From Cohnella sp. OV330 (lineage in GTDB: Bacteria; Bacillota; Bacilli; Paenibacillales; Paenibacillaceae), in contig NZ_FOKE01000002.1 of assembly GCF_900112065.1 (NCBI RefSeq), positions 556,513-620,512 of the forward strand: a DNA stretch of 64,000 bases, read 5' to 3'. Numbering within the stretch: position 1 is the first letter of the stretch; every line of letters starts with the position of its first letter. The translations under genes were made by a program, and so were the position numbers. A model generated the notes under the pieces. The model did not search any database, was not told the DNA's origin, and saw only the letters and a list, made by a program, of their open reading frames with translations. Shown piece after piece: positions 17,480 through 25,978 of the stretch.

Positions 17480-19528
17480 TTAAGGCTGCTGCGTCATGTC
17501 GACCGCCACGTTCGTCACGATCGGCGGCCTTGGACCTGCGTCCGTCAGGCCGACCTCGGCGTCGTACGCGTCGAAAATCTTGCGCGCGATCGGCGCCGCG
17601 CCCCAGCCGCCGTACCCGCCGTCCGGCACGATGACCGCGACCGCGAGCTTCGGCTTATCCTGCGGGGCGAACGAGATGAAGACGGCGTTCTCGACGAACT
17701 TGCGCTTGCCGACGCCCTGCTGCTGCGACGTGCCGGTCTTGCGGTAGAAGTCGTAGCGCACGCCTTCGAAGCCTTCCACCTTGACCTGTGCCATGCCGTT
17801 TTCGATCGTCTTCCAGTACGAATCGGGCAGCTTGATCTCGTTCAGCACCTCGGGCTTCATCGTCGTCACGACGGTGCCGTCCGCGTCCGTCGTATGGTCG
17901 ACGAACAGCGGCTTCATCCGCTTGCCGTGGCTGGCGAGCGTCGCGGCGTACTGGGCGAGCTGCAGCGCCGTATACTTGCCCTGCTGGCCGAACGAGGAGT
18001 AGATCATCGCGGACTGGTAGCTGTCCCGCGTCGCGCTGTTGAAATAATCCACGATGCCCGGCGATTCCTTCGGCAGTCCGCTGCCGGTTTTGACGCCTAG
18101 GCCGAACTCCTTCATGTGCTTATCCCAGATGTCGACGCTTTCTTTCTTATATTTGATATACAGCGCGTTACCTACCATTTTGGCCATAAACGCATTCGAA
18201 GACTTGGCGATCGCCCTCGTAGGCGTCAGCTCGCCGTTGTACGAGCGTCCCGCATTCTGGACTTCAGCCTGATCGTCGCGCCCGAATTTGAAGTAGCCCG
18301 GATCCGTCCATGTAGACGAAGGCGTGATCAACTTTTCCATGAGCCCGGTCAGAATCGTCAGCGGCTTCTGCGTGGAGCCCAGCGGCACGAGCGACGTCGG
18401 ATGCTGCGAGCGCTCCTTCGGATCGTCGTATGGCGGGAACACCTCGCGAATCGCGCCGTTGCCCATCGCAGGCGTGATCGCGTCAAGCTCCTCTTGACTG
18501 ATGCCGCCCTGCCATACATTCGTGTCGTAATCCGGCATGCTCGCCATCGCCACGACCTTGCCCGTAGCCACCTCGATCGCGACCGCATAGCCCGTCGTCG
18601 GCTGCGCGTCCTTCAGCGTCTTGACCGTAGACGCGCGGGTCGTCGCGATCTGGTCGAGGATCGCTTGCTGCGCGGTGAGCTGCACGTTGCGGTTGATCGT
18701 AAGATAAAGGTTCTGCCCCTTGACCGGCTTGGTCAGCTTCATGTCCCCGACGATCCGGCTCATGCTGTCGATCTGGTAGGACTTGTAGCCGTTCAGGCCG
18801 CGCAGCTCCTTCTGGTACATGAGCTCGATGCCGTCGTAGCCGACATCCTCCGTATCCAAGTATTTCAGCGCCGGATCGGACTGATCCTCGTTGATTTTTT
18901 TGTAAAAATCGAGATTCTGCTTGGCGCCCTTCATCTTGGCCATATAACCGACCAGCTGCGCGGCGACCCGGTCCGGACTGTATTGGCGGATGCTCTCCTC
19001 CACGATCTCCACGTCCGGATATTCGTCGCGATGCTCGCTGAGGTAGGCGATCTCTTCCTTCGTCAGTCCGGACTTGATCCGTCGCTGCTGGAACGGCAGA
19101 TGCGTTCTTCCCTTGATATCCATGGCTTTGACGACGTCCTCCGCCGTCATCGGCTCGGCCGCCGGATCGCCCTTATCGTTGAACAGCTTCACGAGCTTCG
19201 CGGCCATTCCCTCCGCCGTCTCCTGCTTCATGCCCGTCTTCAGCGTGAAGTAAAGGGACTGCGTAGAGATGGAATAGGCGATTCGCTGTCCTTTGGAATC
19301 GTAAATATTGCCGCGGATCGGCGGGATGGACACGCCCTTCGTGATCAAGCTCGTCTGGCGTTCCTTGAGGCTCGGGCCTTCGACGAACTGGAGATACGCC
19401 AGCCGTACGATCAGCATGGAAAATAGGAGAAAGGTGAGCATGAAAAAAACGTTCAGCCGGATGCTGAAGTGACGACGGTTGCGTGATTCCTTTTTTTTCT
19501 GCTCTTCTGTCTTGACTTCGGCGTTCAT
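17480..19528 (-). CDS. Class B penicillin-binding protein (PBP2-like), copy 1
   Basis: A 682-residue peptidoglycan transpeptidase with one N-terminal membrane anchor (residues ~25-45), a dimerisation/pedestal domain with RGNIYDSKGQRIAY, and a transpeptidase domain. The catalytic motifs are STQK (SxxK), SSN (SxN) and KTG in RKTGTSQQ. The shape fits the PbpA/PbpH/MrdA elongation group. Start ATG 19528 (MNAEVK) follows GGGAGG by 11 bases; upstream in-frame codons are not needed. A close paralogue lies at 23528, with a two-component operon between the two. Confidence 0.94.
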   Translation of the reverse strand: MNAEVKTEEQKKKESRNRRHFSIRLNVFFMLTFLLFSMLIVRLAYLQFVEGPSLKERQTSLITKGVSIPPIRGNIYDSKGQRIAYSISTQSLYFTLKTGMKQETAEGMAAKLVKLFNDKGDPAAEPMTAEDVVKAMDIKGRTHLPFQQRRIKSGLTKEEIAYLSEHRDEYPDVEIVEESIRQYSPDRVAAQLVGYMAKMKGAKQNLDFYKKINEDQSDPALKYLDTEDVGYDGIELMYQKELRGLNGYKSYQIDSMSRIVGDMKLTKPVKGQNLYLTINRNVQLTAQQAILDQIATTRASTVKTLKDAQPTTGYAVAIEVATGKVVAMASMPDYDTNVWQGGISQEELDAITPAMGNGAIREVFPPYDDPKERSQHPTSLVPLGSTQKPLTILTGLMEKLITPSSTWTDPGYFKFGRDDQAEVQNAGRSYNGELTPTRAIAKSSNAFMAKMVGNALYIKYKKESVDIWDKHMKEFGLGVKTGSGLPKESPGIVDYFNSATRDSYQSAMIYSSFGQQGKYTALQLAQYAATLASHGKRMKPLFVDHTTDADGTVVTTMKPEVLNEIKLPDSYWKTIENGMAQVKVEGFEGVRYDFYRKTGTSQQQGVGKRKFVENAVFISFAPQDKPKLAVAVIVPDGGYGGWGAAPIARKIFDAYDAEVGLTDAGPRPPIVTNVAVDMTQQP

Positions 19529-19628
19529 CTCGAAGCTTCCCTCCCGGCTCGGACTCTCTATCATTCTAGCATAAATGCGTTCGCGGAGCAGGCGGCCGAT
19601 ATTCCTGCATCCCGAGGTCCTATTCGCC

Positions 19629-19669
19629 AAAAAAACACCGGCCGCCGCTCTTGGGGAGCAGGGCCGGTG
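19629..19669 (-). terminator. Intrinsic terminator after SLH remnant
   Basis: CACCGGCC (19636-19643) pairs with GGCCGGTG (19662-19669); on the minus strand it ends GTTTTTTT. Confidence 0.9.
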
Positions 19670-19682
19670 CCTGTCATCTGAT

Positions 19683-19960
19683 TTAGACCACGGTCTCGAT
19701 AAATCGCTTCAGAATGACCGCGACTTCCGCTCTCGTCGCCGTTTCTTTCGGGGCGAAGGCGCCGTTCTGACGGCCGGCGATCAAGCCGTTGTTCTGGCCG
19801 TACAGTAACGCTTGCTCAGCCCAAGCGTCGATTGCCGATGCATCGGAGTAGCTTAGCTCCGAACCTGCCTCAGTATCCGCATCCGCTTTGATAAACCGCG
19901 CGAAGCGATAGAGCATTACGGCCAGCTCCTGACGCGTCACCTGGCGGCCGCCCGTCTCGA
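19683..19960 (-). pseudogene. SLH-domain gene remnant
   Basis: About 90 codons encode one SLH motif and a half: DFETGGRQVTRQELAVMLYRFARF, then AIDAWAEQALLYGQNNGLIAGRQNG and the closing ATRAEVAVILKRF. Extension upstream meets a stop within about 12 codons of DFETG, there is no SD or plausible start, and no signal peptide. SLH proteins normally carry three repeats plus a large partner domain, so this is the C-terminal stub of a surface-anchored protein. It keeps its own terminator. Confidence 0.7.
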
Positions 19961-19998
19961 AGTCCCTCAGGCATGGTGACGATCTTCATTTCCTAGCG

Positions 19999-21111
19999 TT
20001 ATTTCATTCCTATTGTCAGATGCACGACGCTGCTGTTGAAATCCTTGCCGTCCCATACGGTATAAGCAAAGGCTTGCCCGGAAGGACTCCATACGGTCTG
20101 CGGATTCTCGACGTTCACCGCGATGCCGGTCGACTTGTCGGCCAGCAGGTCGTACACGTACAGCCCCGTCACGTTCGTTCCGGACGAAGCGCCTTTGAGG
20201 CTATAGGCAATGAGCCGCTGGTCCGGCGACCAGGAGACGCCGCCTAGCTCCGTGCCTTCCGCGATTACCTTCGGATTTTTCCCGTCGGCATCGTACATCG
20301 TCAACGTTTTTTTGGAATCGGTGTACTGCAGCACGAGCATCTGCTTGCCGTCCGGGGACGGCACCAGGTCGGATACCCGCGCCAGATTCAGATCGGTCTG
20401 CGTGCCCGTGGCCGGATCCGCCATGTGCAGCGTCTCGTCCGCATTCGAGTTGTAATAAATCTTGCCGTTCATTTGACGCACGATGATCAAGCCTTCCGCG
20501 GGAACTCCTTTCACAACCGTGATCTTGCCGTCCGTACTGGCCGTGTAGGCTCCGCCGCTGTATGCGGCGCCGATCACCTTGCCGTCGTCCGTCCAATGCG
20601 CGCTCATCGCGCCGGCCGTCGGACCGCCTGTAATCGGGAACGAATCCAGCGTCGCAAGGTCCAGCACGCGGTAGATCGGATCGCCCAGCGAAAACTCGCT
20701 GTACAGCAGATGCTTTTTATCCGGCGACAGCTCCCCGTCGCCCAAATTTACGTTTTTTTGTTCTTTCAGCGGTTCCAACTTCTGGGTCCCGAGATGGTAG
20801 CGATAAAGACTCCTCGGGTAGGAATCCGCCAATTCCTCCGAGCTCATCTTGCCCAGCGCTTCATTGGCTTTAATCGCGACCGCCGTCTCATCGTCAAGCC
20901 AGTCGGTAATCGCGACATGCTCGTGAGCGTCGATCTTTCCTACCGTTATATCCGGCGTGCCCGCTTCCTTGCCGGCATCGTCGATGACCGTTATCGTTTT
21001 GCCGGGCTCCTTGATTACTTCGCGGTTGCCGGACTGATTGTCGCTGCACGCGGCGAGCGTCATGAGCAGCGCCGGAACGGCGACCGCCATTTTCAAAGCT
21101 TTTGCTTTCAT
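19999..21111 (-). CDS. Lipoprotein with TolB/WD40-like beta-propeller
   Basis: A 370-residue lipoprotein: signal MKAKALKMAVAVPALLMTLAAC ends in lipobox LAAC. The mature part has repeated propeller-type blades: LSPDKKHLLYS, WTDDGKVIG, PSPDGKQMLVLQY, WSPDQRLIAYS and WSPSGQAFAYTVW. Such extracytoplasmic propellers bind ligands or partner proteins. ATG start with AAGGAGG eight bases upstream. It is the last gene of the response regulator-kinase-lipoprotein unit (100 bases after the kinase), so it may be an accessory or target of that signalling system (inference). Confidence 0.85.
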   Translation of the reverse strand: MKAKALKMAVAVPALLMTLAACSDNQSGNREVIKEPGKTITVIDDAGKEAGTPDITVGKIDAHEHVAITDWLDDETAVAIKANEALGKMSSEELADSYPRSLYRYHLGTQKLEPLKEQKNVNLGDGELSPDKKHLLYSEFSLGDPIYRVLDLATLDSFPITGGPTAGAMSAHWTDDGKVIGAAYSGGAYTASTDGKITVVKGVPAEGLIIVRQMNGKIYYNSNADETLHMADPATGTQTDLNLARVSDLVPSPDGKQMLVLQYTDSKKTLTMYDADGKNPKVIAEGTELGGVSWSPDQRLIAYSLKGASSGTNVTGLYVYDLLADKSTGIAVNVENPQTVWSPSGQAFAYTVWDGKDFNSSVVHLTIGMK

Positions 21112-21211
21112 TGTTATCGCCTCCTTGCCATTCAATTTACCAACCGAATGTAGATAAAGTACGACCGATTGTTTCGAAAATGTAAACAAACATTTCGAGA
21201 ATGAGCGATGT

Positions 21212-22684
21212 CTAAGCGGATTCTCTGCTGCCCCAGGCCGGATAAGCGACGCTAAACGTCGTTCCCTCCGCATCCGACCGCAGGAGCGCGATGGAGCCGC
21301 CTTGCATTTCCGTATATTTTTTAGCCAGAGCGAGTCCCAGGCCGGCACCGCCGTTTTCCCGCGACCGGTTCTTATCCACCGTATAAAAAGGCTCGAAGAT
21401 CTTGTGCACGACCGCTTGCGGAATACCGATGCCCGTATCGGCAATCTCGATGACGACCTGCCCGTTCCGCTCCGCGCAGTTGACGCTGATGCTGCCTTTG
21501 GTCTTGTTATACTTGATCGCGTTGTCGAGCAGGTTCATCAGCACGATCGTCAAGCTGTCGCCGTCCGCGTCCGCGCTGGCTTCTGCCAGGTTCGTCTCCA
21601 GACGGAGGCCGAACTTGTCCATCTTGCCCTGCAGGCTGCCCAGCACCGACTCGATCGTCTTGCGCACGTCCACCTTTTCTTTGGAAAATTCAAAATCGTA
21701 TTTCTCCAGCGCGGACAGCTGCAGCACCTTTTCGACCATTTCGTACAAACGTTGGGTATCGCCGGAAATATTCGTCCTGGCCGTCTGCAGCAGCGCTTCG
21801 TCGTCCGGATACATATCCATCAGATCGAGATAGGCTTTAATCGACGTTAACGGCGTTTTGAATTCATGCGTGACATTGCCGATAAACTGCTTCTGCTGCT
21901 GATCCAGCTTAGACAGCTTGTCGACCGCCAGCTTCAGCTTCTCCTGCTCCTCGTCCTTGTCCCGGATCGTTCGTCTAATGCGTTCGCTCATCATGCGAAT
22001 GCCTTCGCCAAGCTCGCCGAGTTCGTCCTTGCGCGCCAGGACGTCCGTTTCGTAGCTGCCCTCCCGAATCCGGTTTACCGTTTGGTTCAGCTTAATGATG
22101 ACGCCGGATAACGAGTTAAAATAAAAATACGCCAAAAGGAAGCTGAGCAAAAACGTGCCGGCGCCGATATAAACAAACAGCTGCCTGATCTGACGATAAA
22201 AAACGTCGTTCGCGGCCAGATCGTAATAAAACTGCACGACGCCCACCTGTTCGGCGCCGGCCTTTAAGGGGGACAGGTAATAAAGCGAATCGCCTTCGAC
22301 TAAATAAGCCGTTTTCTGCTGAAGCGCGTAGGCCAGCGTCTGGCCGATGCCCTCGGACACGGCGCCGGATTTGTTTTTATAGATCGCCTTCCCGTTCGCA
22401 TCGTACAATTCGACCGTCTGGCCGCTGATCCACTCCAGCTGCCTGCCGAATTCCTCTCCTTTAGTGGCGAGGTATGTCTCGGGCACCTTGTACGATTGTG
22501 TGAGCGTCAACGATTGGTAGAGATACGTATTCGCCGTCGATGCCTGCTGCGCCAACAATTGCTCGACCTGCGCGCGCTGATTTTTCTGAATCCCCTGGAG
22601 TACGAGCAAGCTCAGTACGATAACCGTCAACAGCAGCAGCACGGCCAAAAAAGCGCTCGTTTTGAGCTTGATGCTAATTCTCAC
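21212..22684 (-). CDS. Membrane sensor histidine kinase
   Basis: A 490-residue sensor with two transmembrane helices (residues ~10-32 and ~170-192) flanking an extracytoplasmic domain of about 135 residues, then HAMP, HisKA with the phospho-acceptor in NVTHEFKTPLTSI, and an HATPase domain with N box LLDNAIKYN, G1 DTGIGIP and G2 GAGLGLAL. GTG start at 22684 has GGAGG eight bases upstream inside the regulator gene; the two genes overlap by 11 bp, so they are translationally coupled. The location between two PBP genes suggests a cell-envelope signal (inference). Confidence 0.95.
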   Translation of the reverse strand: MRISIKLKTSAFLAVLLLLTVIVLSLLVLQGIQKNQRAQVEQLLAQQASTANTYLYQSLTLTQSYKVPETYLATKGEEFGRQLEWISGQTVELYDANGKAIYKNKSGAVSEGIGQTLAYALQQKTAYLVEGDSLYYLSPLKAGAEQVGVVQFYYDLAANDVFYRQIRQLFVYIGAGTFLLSFLLAYFYFNSLSGVIIKLNQTVNRIREGSYETDVLARKDELGELGEGIRMMSERIRRTIRDKDEEQEKLKLAVDKLSKLDQQQKQFIGNVTHEFKTPLTSIKAYLDLMDMYPDDEALLQTARTNISGDTQRLYEMVEKVLQLSALEKYDFEFSKEKVDVRKTIESVLGSLQGKMDKFGLRLETNLAEASADADGDSLTIVLMNLLDNAIKYNKTKGSISVNCAERNGQVVIEIADTGIGIPQAVVHKIFEPFYTVDKNRSRENGGAGLGLALAKKYTEMQGGSIALLRSDAEGTTFSVAYPAWGSRESA

Positions 22685-23372
22685 TGCGCCCGCCTCCCGC
22701 GGCTTTATACCCGATTCCGTGCACGGTCTGGATCGCCTCGCTGTATGCCTCGCCCAGTTTTTTTCTTAGCCGCTGCACATGGATATCGACGGTTCTGGTC
22801 CCTCCTGCGAAATCCATGCCCCACACCAGGTCGAGCAGTTGCTCCCGCGTGTATACCAAGCCGGGCCGGGCGGCGAGCTGCGCCAGCAGGTCGAACTCCT
22901 TGGGCGTCAAGTCGAGTTGCCTCCCGCCTGCCTCCGCCCGCCTCTTGCCGATATGCAGCGCGATGTCCCCTAGTTCGATTTTGGCGGCTTCCTCTTTTTC
23001 CCCGGCGGCCTGCATCCTTCGCAGCAGCGACCGGAGGCGCGCCAGCAGCTCGCGCATGTCGAACGGCTTGGTCATGTAGTCGTCCGCGCCGAGCTCCAAC
23101 CCGAGTATCTTATTGACGATATCTTCCTTGGCCGTCAGCATGATGACGCCGATGCGCCCTTTGTTCTGCAGCTTTTTGAGAATGTCATAGCCGTCCATGC
23201 CCGGCAGCATCACGTCCAGGATTATGGCATCGGGCTGGTAGATGCTTAGTCTTGCCAATGCCTCGCCGCCGTCGTAGACCGCCTCGACCTCATAGCCCTC
23301 CCGCCTCAGCGCGTAGGCTATGGCATCGGCGATTTTCCGCTCGTCCTCGATCACCATTACTTTTTCGTGCAT
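22674..23372 (-). CDS. OmpR/PhoB-family response regulator
   Basis: A 232-residue regulator. The receiver domain has the acidic pair EDE near residue 8, the phosphorylated Asp in IILDVMLPGMDG, and the Lys in MTKPFDMREL. The C-terminal winged helix reads LDLTPKEFDLLAQL through RTVDIHVQRLRKKLGE, the PhoB-type recognition region. ATG start with GGAGG nine bases upstream. First gene of the operon with the kinase and beta-propeller lipoprotein; targets are unknown, with the adjacent PBPs the obvious candidates. Confidence 0.96.
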   Translation of the reverse strand: MHEKVMVIEDERKIADAIAYALRREGYEVEAVYDGGEALARLSIYQPDAIILDVMLPGMDGYDILKKLQNKGRIGVIMLTAKEDIVNKILGLELGADDYMTKPFDMRELLARLRSLLRRMQAAGEKEEAAKIELGDIALHIGKRRAEAGGRQLDLTPKEFDLLAQLAARPGLVYTREQLLDLVWGMDFAGGTRTVDIHVQRLRKKLGEAYSEAIQTVHGIGYKAAGGGRSEN

Positions 23373-23430
23373 CCGGCGGTTCCTCCGTATTGTAAAGGAT
23401 AAGGATCATTTCCCCATTCACGCTTCGTTT

Positions 23431-23491
23431 AAAAAAAGCTCCGCCGCAGATCGGCTCTCGCGGGAGAACACGGTCGTGCAGACGGAGCTTT
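23431..23491 (-). terminator. Intrinsic terminator of second PBP gene
   Basis: AAAGCTCCG at the 5' end of the RNA pairs with CGGAGCTTTTTTT across a structured loop. Confidence 0.85.
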
Positions 23492-23527
23492 AATCGATGC
23501 TTTTAATCGCAACGGTTCATTTATTCC

Positions 23528-25552
23528 TTATTGCCCCGCAGCCGTACCCGTCGTCGTCTTCGCCGGACCAGCGTCCGTCAAACCCACCGCCGCGTCGTAC
23601 GCGTCGAAGATTTTGCGCGCGATCGGCGCCGCGCCCCAACCGCCGTAGCCGCCCTCGGGGACGACGACCGCGACCGCGAGCTTCGGATCGTTGGCGGGCG
23701 CATAGGCGATGAACACCGCGTTCTCGACGCGGCCGCCGCCGACGTCCTGCTCCGACGTACCGGTCTTGCGCCGGAACGAATACTTGAAGTCGTCGAAGCC
23801 CTGCACCTTGACCTGCGACATGCCGCTCTCGATCGTCTGCCAGTAGCTCTTCGGAAATTCGATCTTGTTCAGCACTTCGGATTCGTAGCCTTGCACGACG
23901 TTGCCGTCCGTGTCCTCGATGCGGTCGACGAACTGCGGCTTCAGCCGTGTGCCGCGGCTCGCGAGGGTCGTCGCGTACTGCGCCAGCTGAAGCGCCGTGT
24001 AGCGCCCTTGCTGGCCGAACGACGAATAGATGAGCGCGGACTGCGCGCTGCCCCGCTTGGACTCGATATAATAGTTGATCGAACCCTTCGATTCGCCCGG
24101 CAGACCGCTCTCCGTCTTGACGCCGAGCCCGAATTCCTTCATGTACTTGTCCCAGACGTCCAGCCCCTTGGAGCCGTCGCGCATGTAAAGCGAGTTGCCT
24201 ACCATCTTCGCCATGTAGGCGTTCGAGGAGTGGGCGATCGCCGATGAAGGCGTCAATGTGCCGTTGGCGGCGCTGCCCGCGTTGCGGACCTTCGTCTTGT
24301 GGCCTTCTCGGCCGAACTCGAAGTAGCCCGGATCGGACATCGTAGAACCTGTTGAGATCAGGCCTTCGTTCAGGCCAAGCAAAATGGTGAGCGGCTTCTG
24401 CGTCGAGCCCAGGTTGACGAGGGAGGACGGGTGCTTTTTGCGCTCCTTCTCGTCTTCGTACGGCGCCTGGACCTCGCGGATCGCGCCGTTGCTCAGATAA
24501 AACTGGAATTGCTCGTAGTTTTTCGCGCTGATCCCGCCCTGCCACACGTTCGCGTCGTAGTCGGGCATGCTCGCCATGGCGACGACCTTGCCCGTCTTGA
24601 CCTCCATCGCCACCGCGTAACCGGTCTTGGCGTTCGGGGCGCGCTCCTGCTTATTGTTAGAAGTGCGAATTTTCTGCAGATGCTGGGTGATCGCGTTTTG
24701 CGTCGCCAGCTGCACGTCCTTGTTGATCGTCAGGTACAGGTTGTCCCCCTTGACCGGCTTGGTGAGCTCCATCGGGCCGATGATCTGGCTCTGATTGTTG
24801 ACCGGATAGGTTTTTAGCCCGTTGCGGCCGCGCAGCTCGGACTGGTACATAAGCTCGAGACCGTCGAAGCCGACGTCCTCGGTATCCAAGTACTTGAGCG
24901 TCGGGTCTTCCTGATCCTTGTTGATATCCTTGTAAAAATCAAGTGAGGTCGCCCCGGACAGCTGCTTCATATAGCCGACGAGCTGCGTCGCGACGCGTTC
25001 TGTGCTGTACTGGCGAATGCTCTCCTCGACGATGTCGATGCCTTCGAACTGGTCGCGGTGTTCGCTGAAGTAAGCGATCTCCTGATCCGTCAGCCCCGAC
25101 TTGATGCGCCGCTGCTGGAACGGGTAGTGAACCTTGCCCTCGAAGTCCATGTCCTCATAGATCTCGGCCGCCGTGAGCGGTTCCTTCGCCTGATCCCCGT
25201 ACTGCTTGAACACCGCCTCGATGCGCGCGGCCAGCGCGAGTCCTTCCGCTTTTTTGGTGCCCGGCTCGAGCGTGAAGTAGAGCGACTGCGTCGACGTGGA
25301 ATAAGCGATCGGAAACCCCGTCGAATCGTAAATATTGCCGCGGATCGGCGGAATAGACACGTCCTTGGTCGCCAGCTGATGTTCCTGCTCCTTCAGATTC
25401 GGCCCTTCGACGAACTGCAGGTATGCGAGACGAATGATGAGAACGGAGAACAATCCGAAAACGGTAAAAAAGAAAAAGTTCAGACGAATGCTGAAGTGAC
25501 GGCGGTTGCGTATCCCTCTCCGCTCCGCCTCTTCCGTCAGCTTGTCGCTCAT
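23528..25552 (-). CDS. Class B penicillin-binding protein (PBP2-like), copy 2
   Basis: A 674-residue paralogue of the protein at 17480 with the same layout: N-terminal anchor, RGNIYDSTGFPIAYSTSTQS segment, then STQK, SSN and KTG (RKTGTSEQD). Long blocks are identical or nearly so in both (for example PFQQRRIKSGLT and GYGGWGAAPIARKIFDAYDA), pointing to gene duplication. Differences cluster in the pedestal and the last ~15 residues. ATG start with GGAGG nine bases upstream. Array C lies just upstream of its promoter region. Confidence 0.94.
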   Translation of the reverse strand: MSDKLTEEAERRGIRNRRHFSIRLNFFFFTVFGLFSVLIIRLAYLQFVEGPNLKEQEHQLATKDVSIPPIRGNIYDSTGFPIAYSTSTQSLYFTLEPGTKKAEGLALAARIEAVFKQYGDQAKEPLTAAEIYEDMDFEGKVHYPFQQRRIKSGLTDQEIAYFSEHRDQFEGIDIVEESIRQYSTERVATQLVGYMKQLSGATSLDFYKDINKDQEDPTLKYLDTEDVGFDGLELMYQSELRGRNGLKTYPVNNQSQIIGPMELTKPVKGDNLYLTINKDVQLATQNAITQHLQKIRTSNNKQERAPNAKTGYAVAMEVKTGKVVAMASMPDYDANVWQGGISAKNYEQFQFYLSNGAIREVQAPYEDEKERKKHPSSLVNLGSTQKPLTILLGLNEGLISTGSTMSDPGYFEFGREGHKTKVRNAGSAANGTLTPSSAIAHSSNAYMAKMVGNSLYMRDGSKGLDVWDKYMKEFGLGVKTESGLPGESKGSINYYIESKRGSAQSALIYSSFGQQGRYTALQLAQYATTLASRGTRLKPQFVDRIEDTDGNVVQGYESEVLNKIEFPKSYWQTIESGMSQVKVQGFDDFKYSFRRKTGTSEQDVGGGRVENAVFIAYAPANDPKLAVAVVVPEGGYGGWGAAPIARKIFDAYDAAVGLTDAGPAKTTTGTAAGQ

Positions 25553-25645
25553 AAGGCAGTTCCTCCTGTAAATGCTTGGCCCGCAAGCGGACCCTCATGC
25601 CGATGCGGCCGCGGTATGGACCGTCGGTACTGCAGGCGATGTCGC

Positions 25646-25927
25646 GATAGCGGCATTTTTTGCCGCTATCGGACGCCGCACACACTTTTCTAGCGCAATA
25701 GCGGTGTTTTTTACCGCTATCGGACGCCGCGCACGCTTTTCTAGCGCAATAGCGGCATTTTTTGCCGCTATCAGACGCCGCGCACGCTTTTCTAGCGCAA
25801 TAGCGGCGATTTTTGCCGCTATCAGACGCCACGCACGCTTTTCTAGCGGAATAGCGGCATTTTTTGCCGCTATTTGACGCCGCACAAACATTTTTAGCGG
25901 AATAGCGGTGGCTTTTGCCGCTATCGG
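25646..25927. repeat. Intergenic tandem array C (six units, exact 51-bp period)
   Basis: The ATAGCGG landmark recurs at 25647, 25698, 25749, 25800, 25851 and 25902, every 51 bp. Each unit has a hairpin (arms ATAGCGGCA-like and TGCCGCTAT around a T-rich loop; compensatory changes such as GGTG/TACC-type pairs occur), then a spacer GACGCCGCGCACGC and TTTTCTAGCG. Because 51 is a multiple of three, both strands show open frames, which I treat as artefact. It lies between the transglutaminase gene's 3' end and the PBP gene's 5' end. Confidence 0.95.
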
Positions 25928-25978
25928 TCGTAGCCCGCACGGGTTCCGTCGCGAAGCGGCCGTTTTTCAGTTTCCGGC

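Noticed and set aside
25572-25891. Repeat-containing proteins of ~100 residues on both strands in array C
   Set aside because: They exist only because the 51-bp unit is a multiple of three; no SD, Arg/Ala-rich composition, and the sister arrays with 52-bp period have no such frames.
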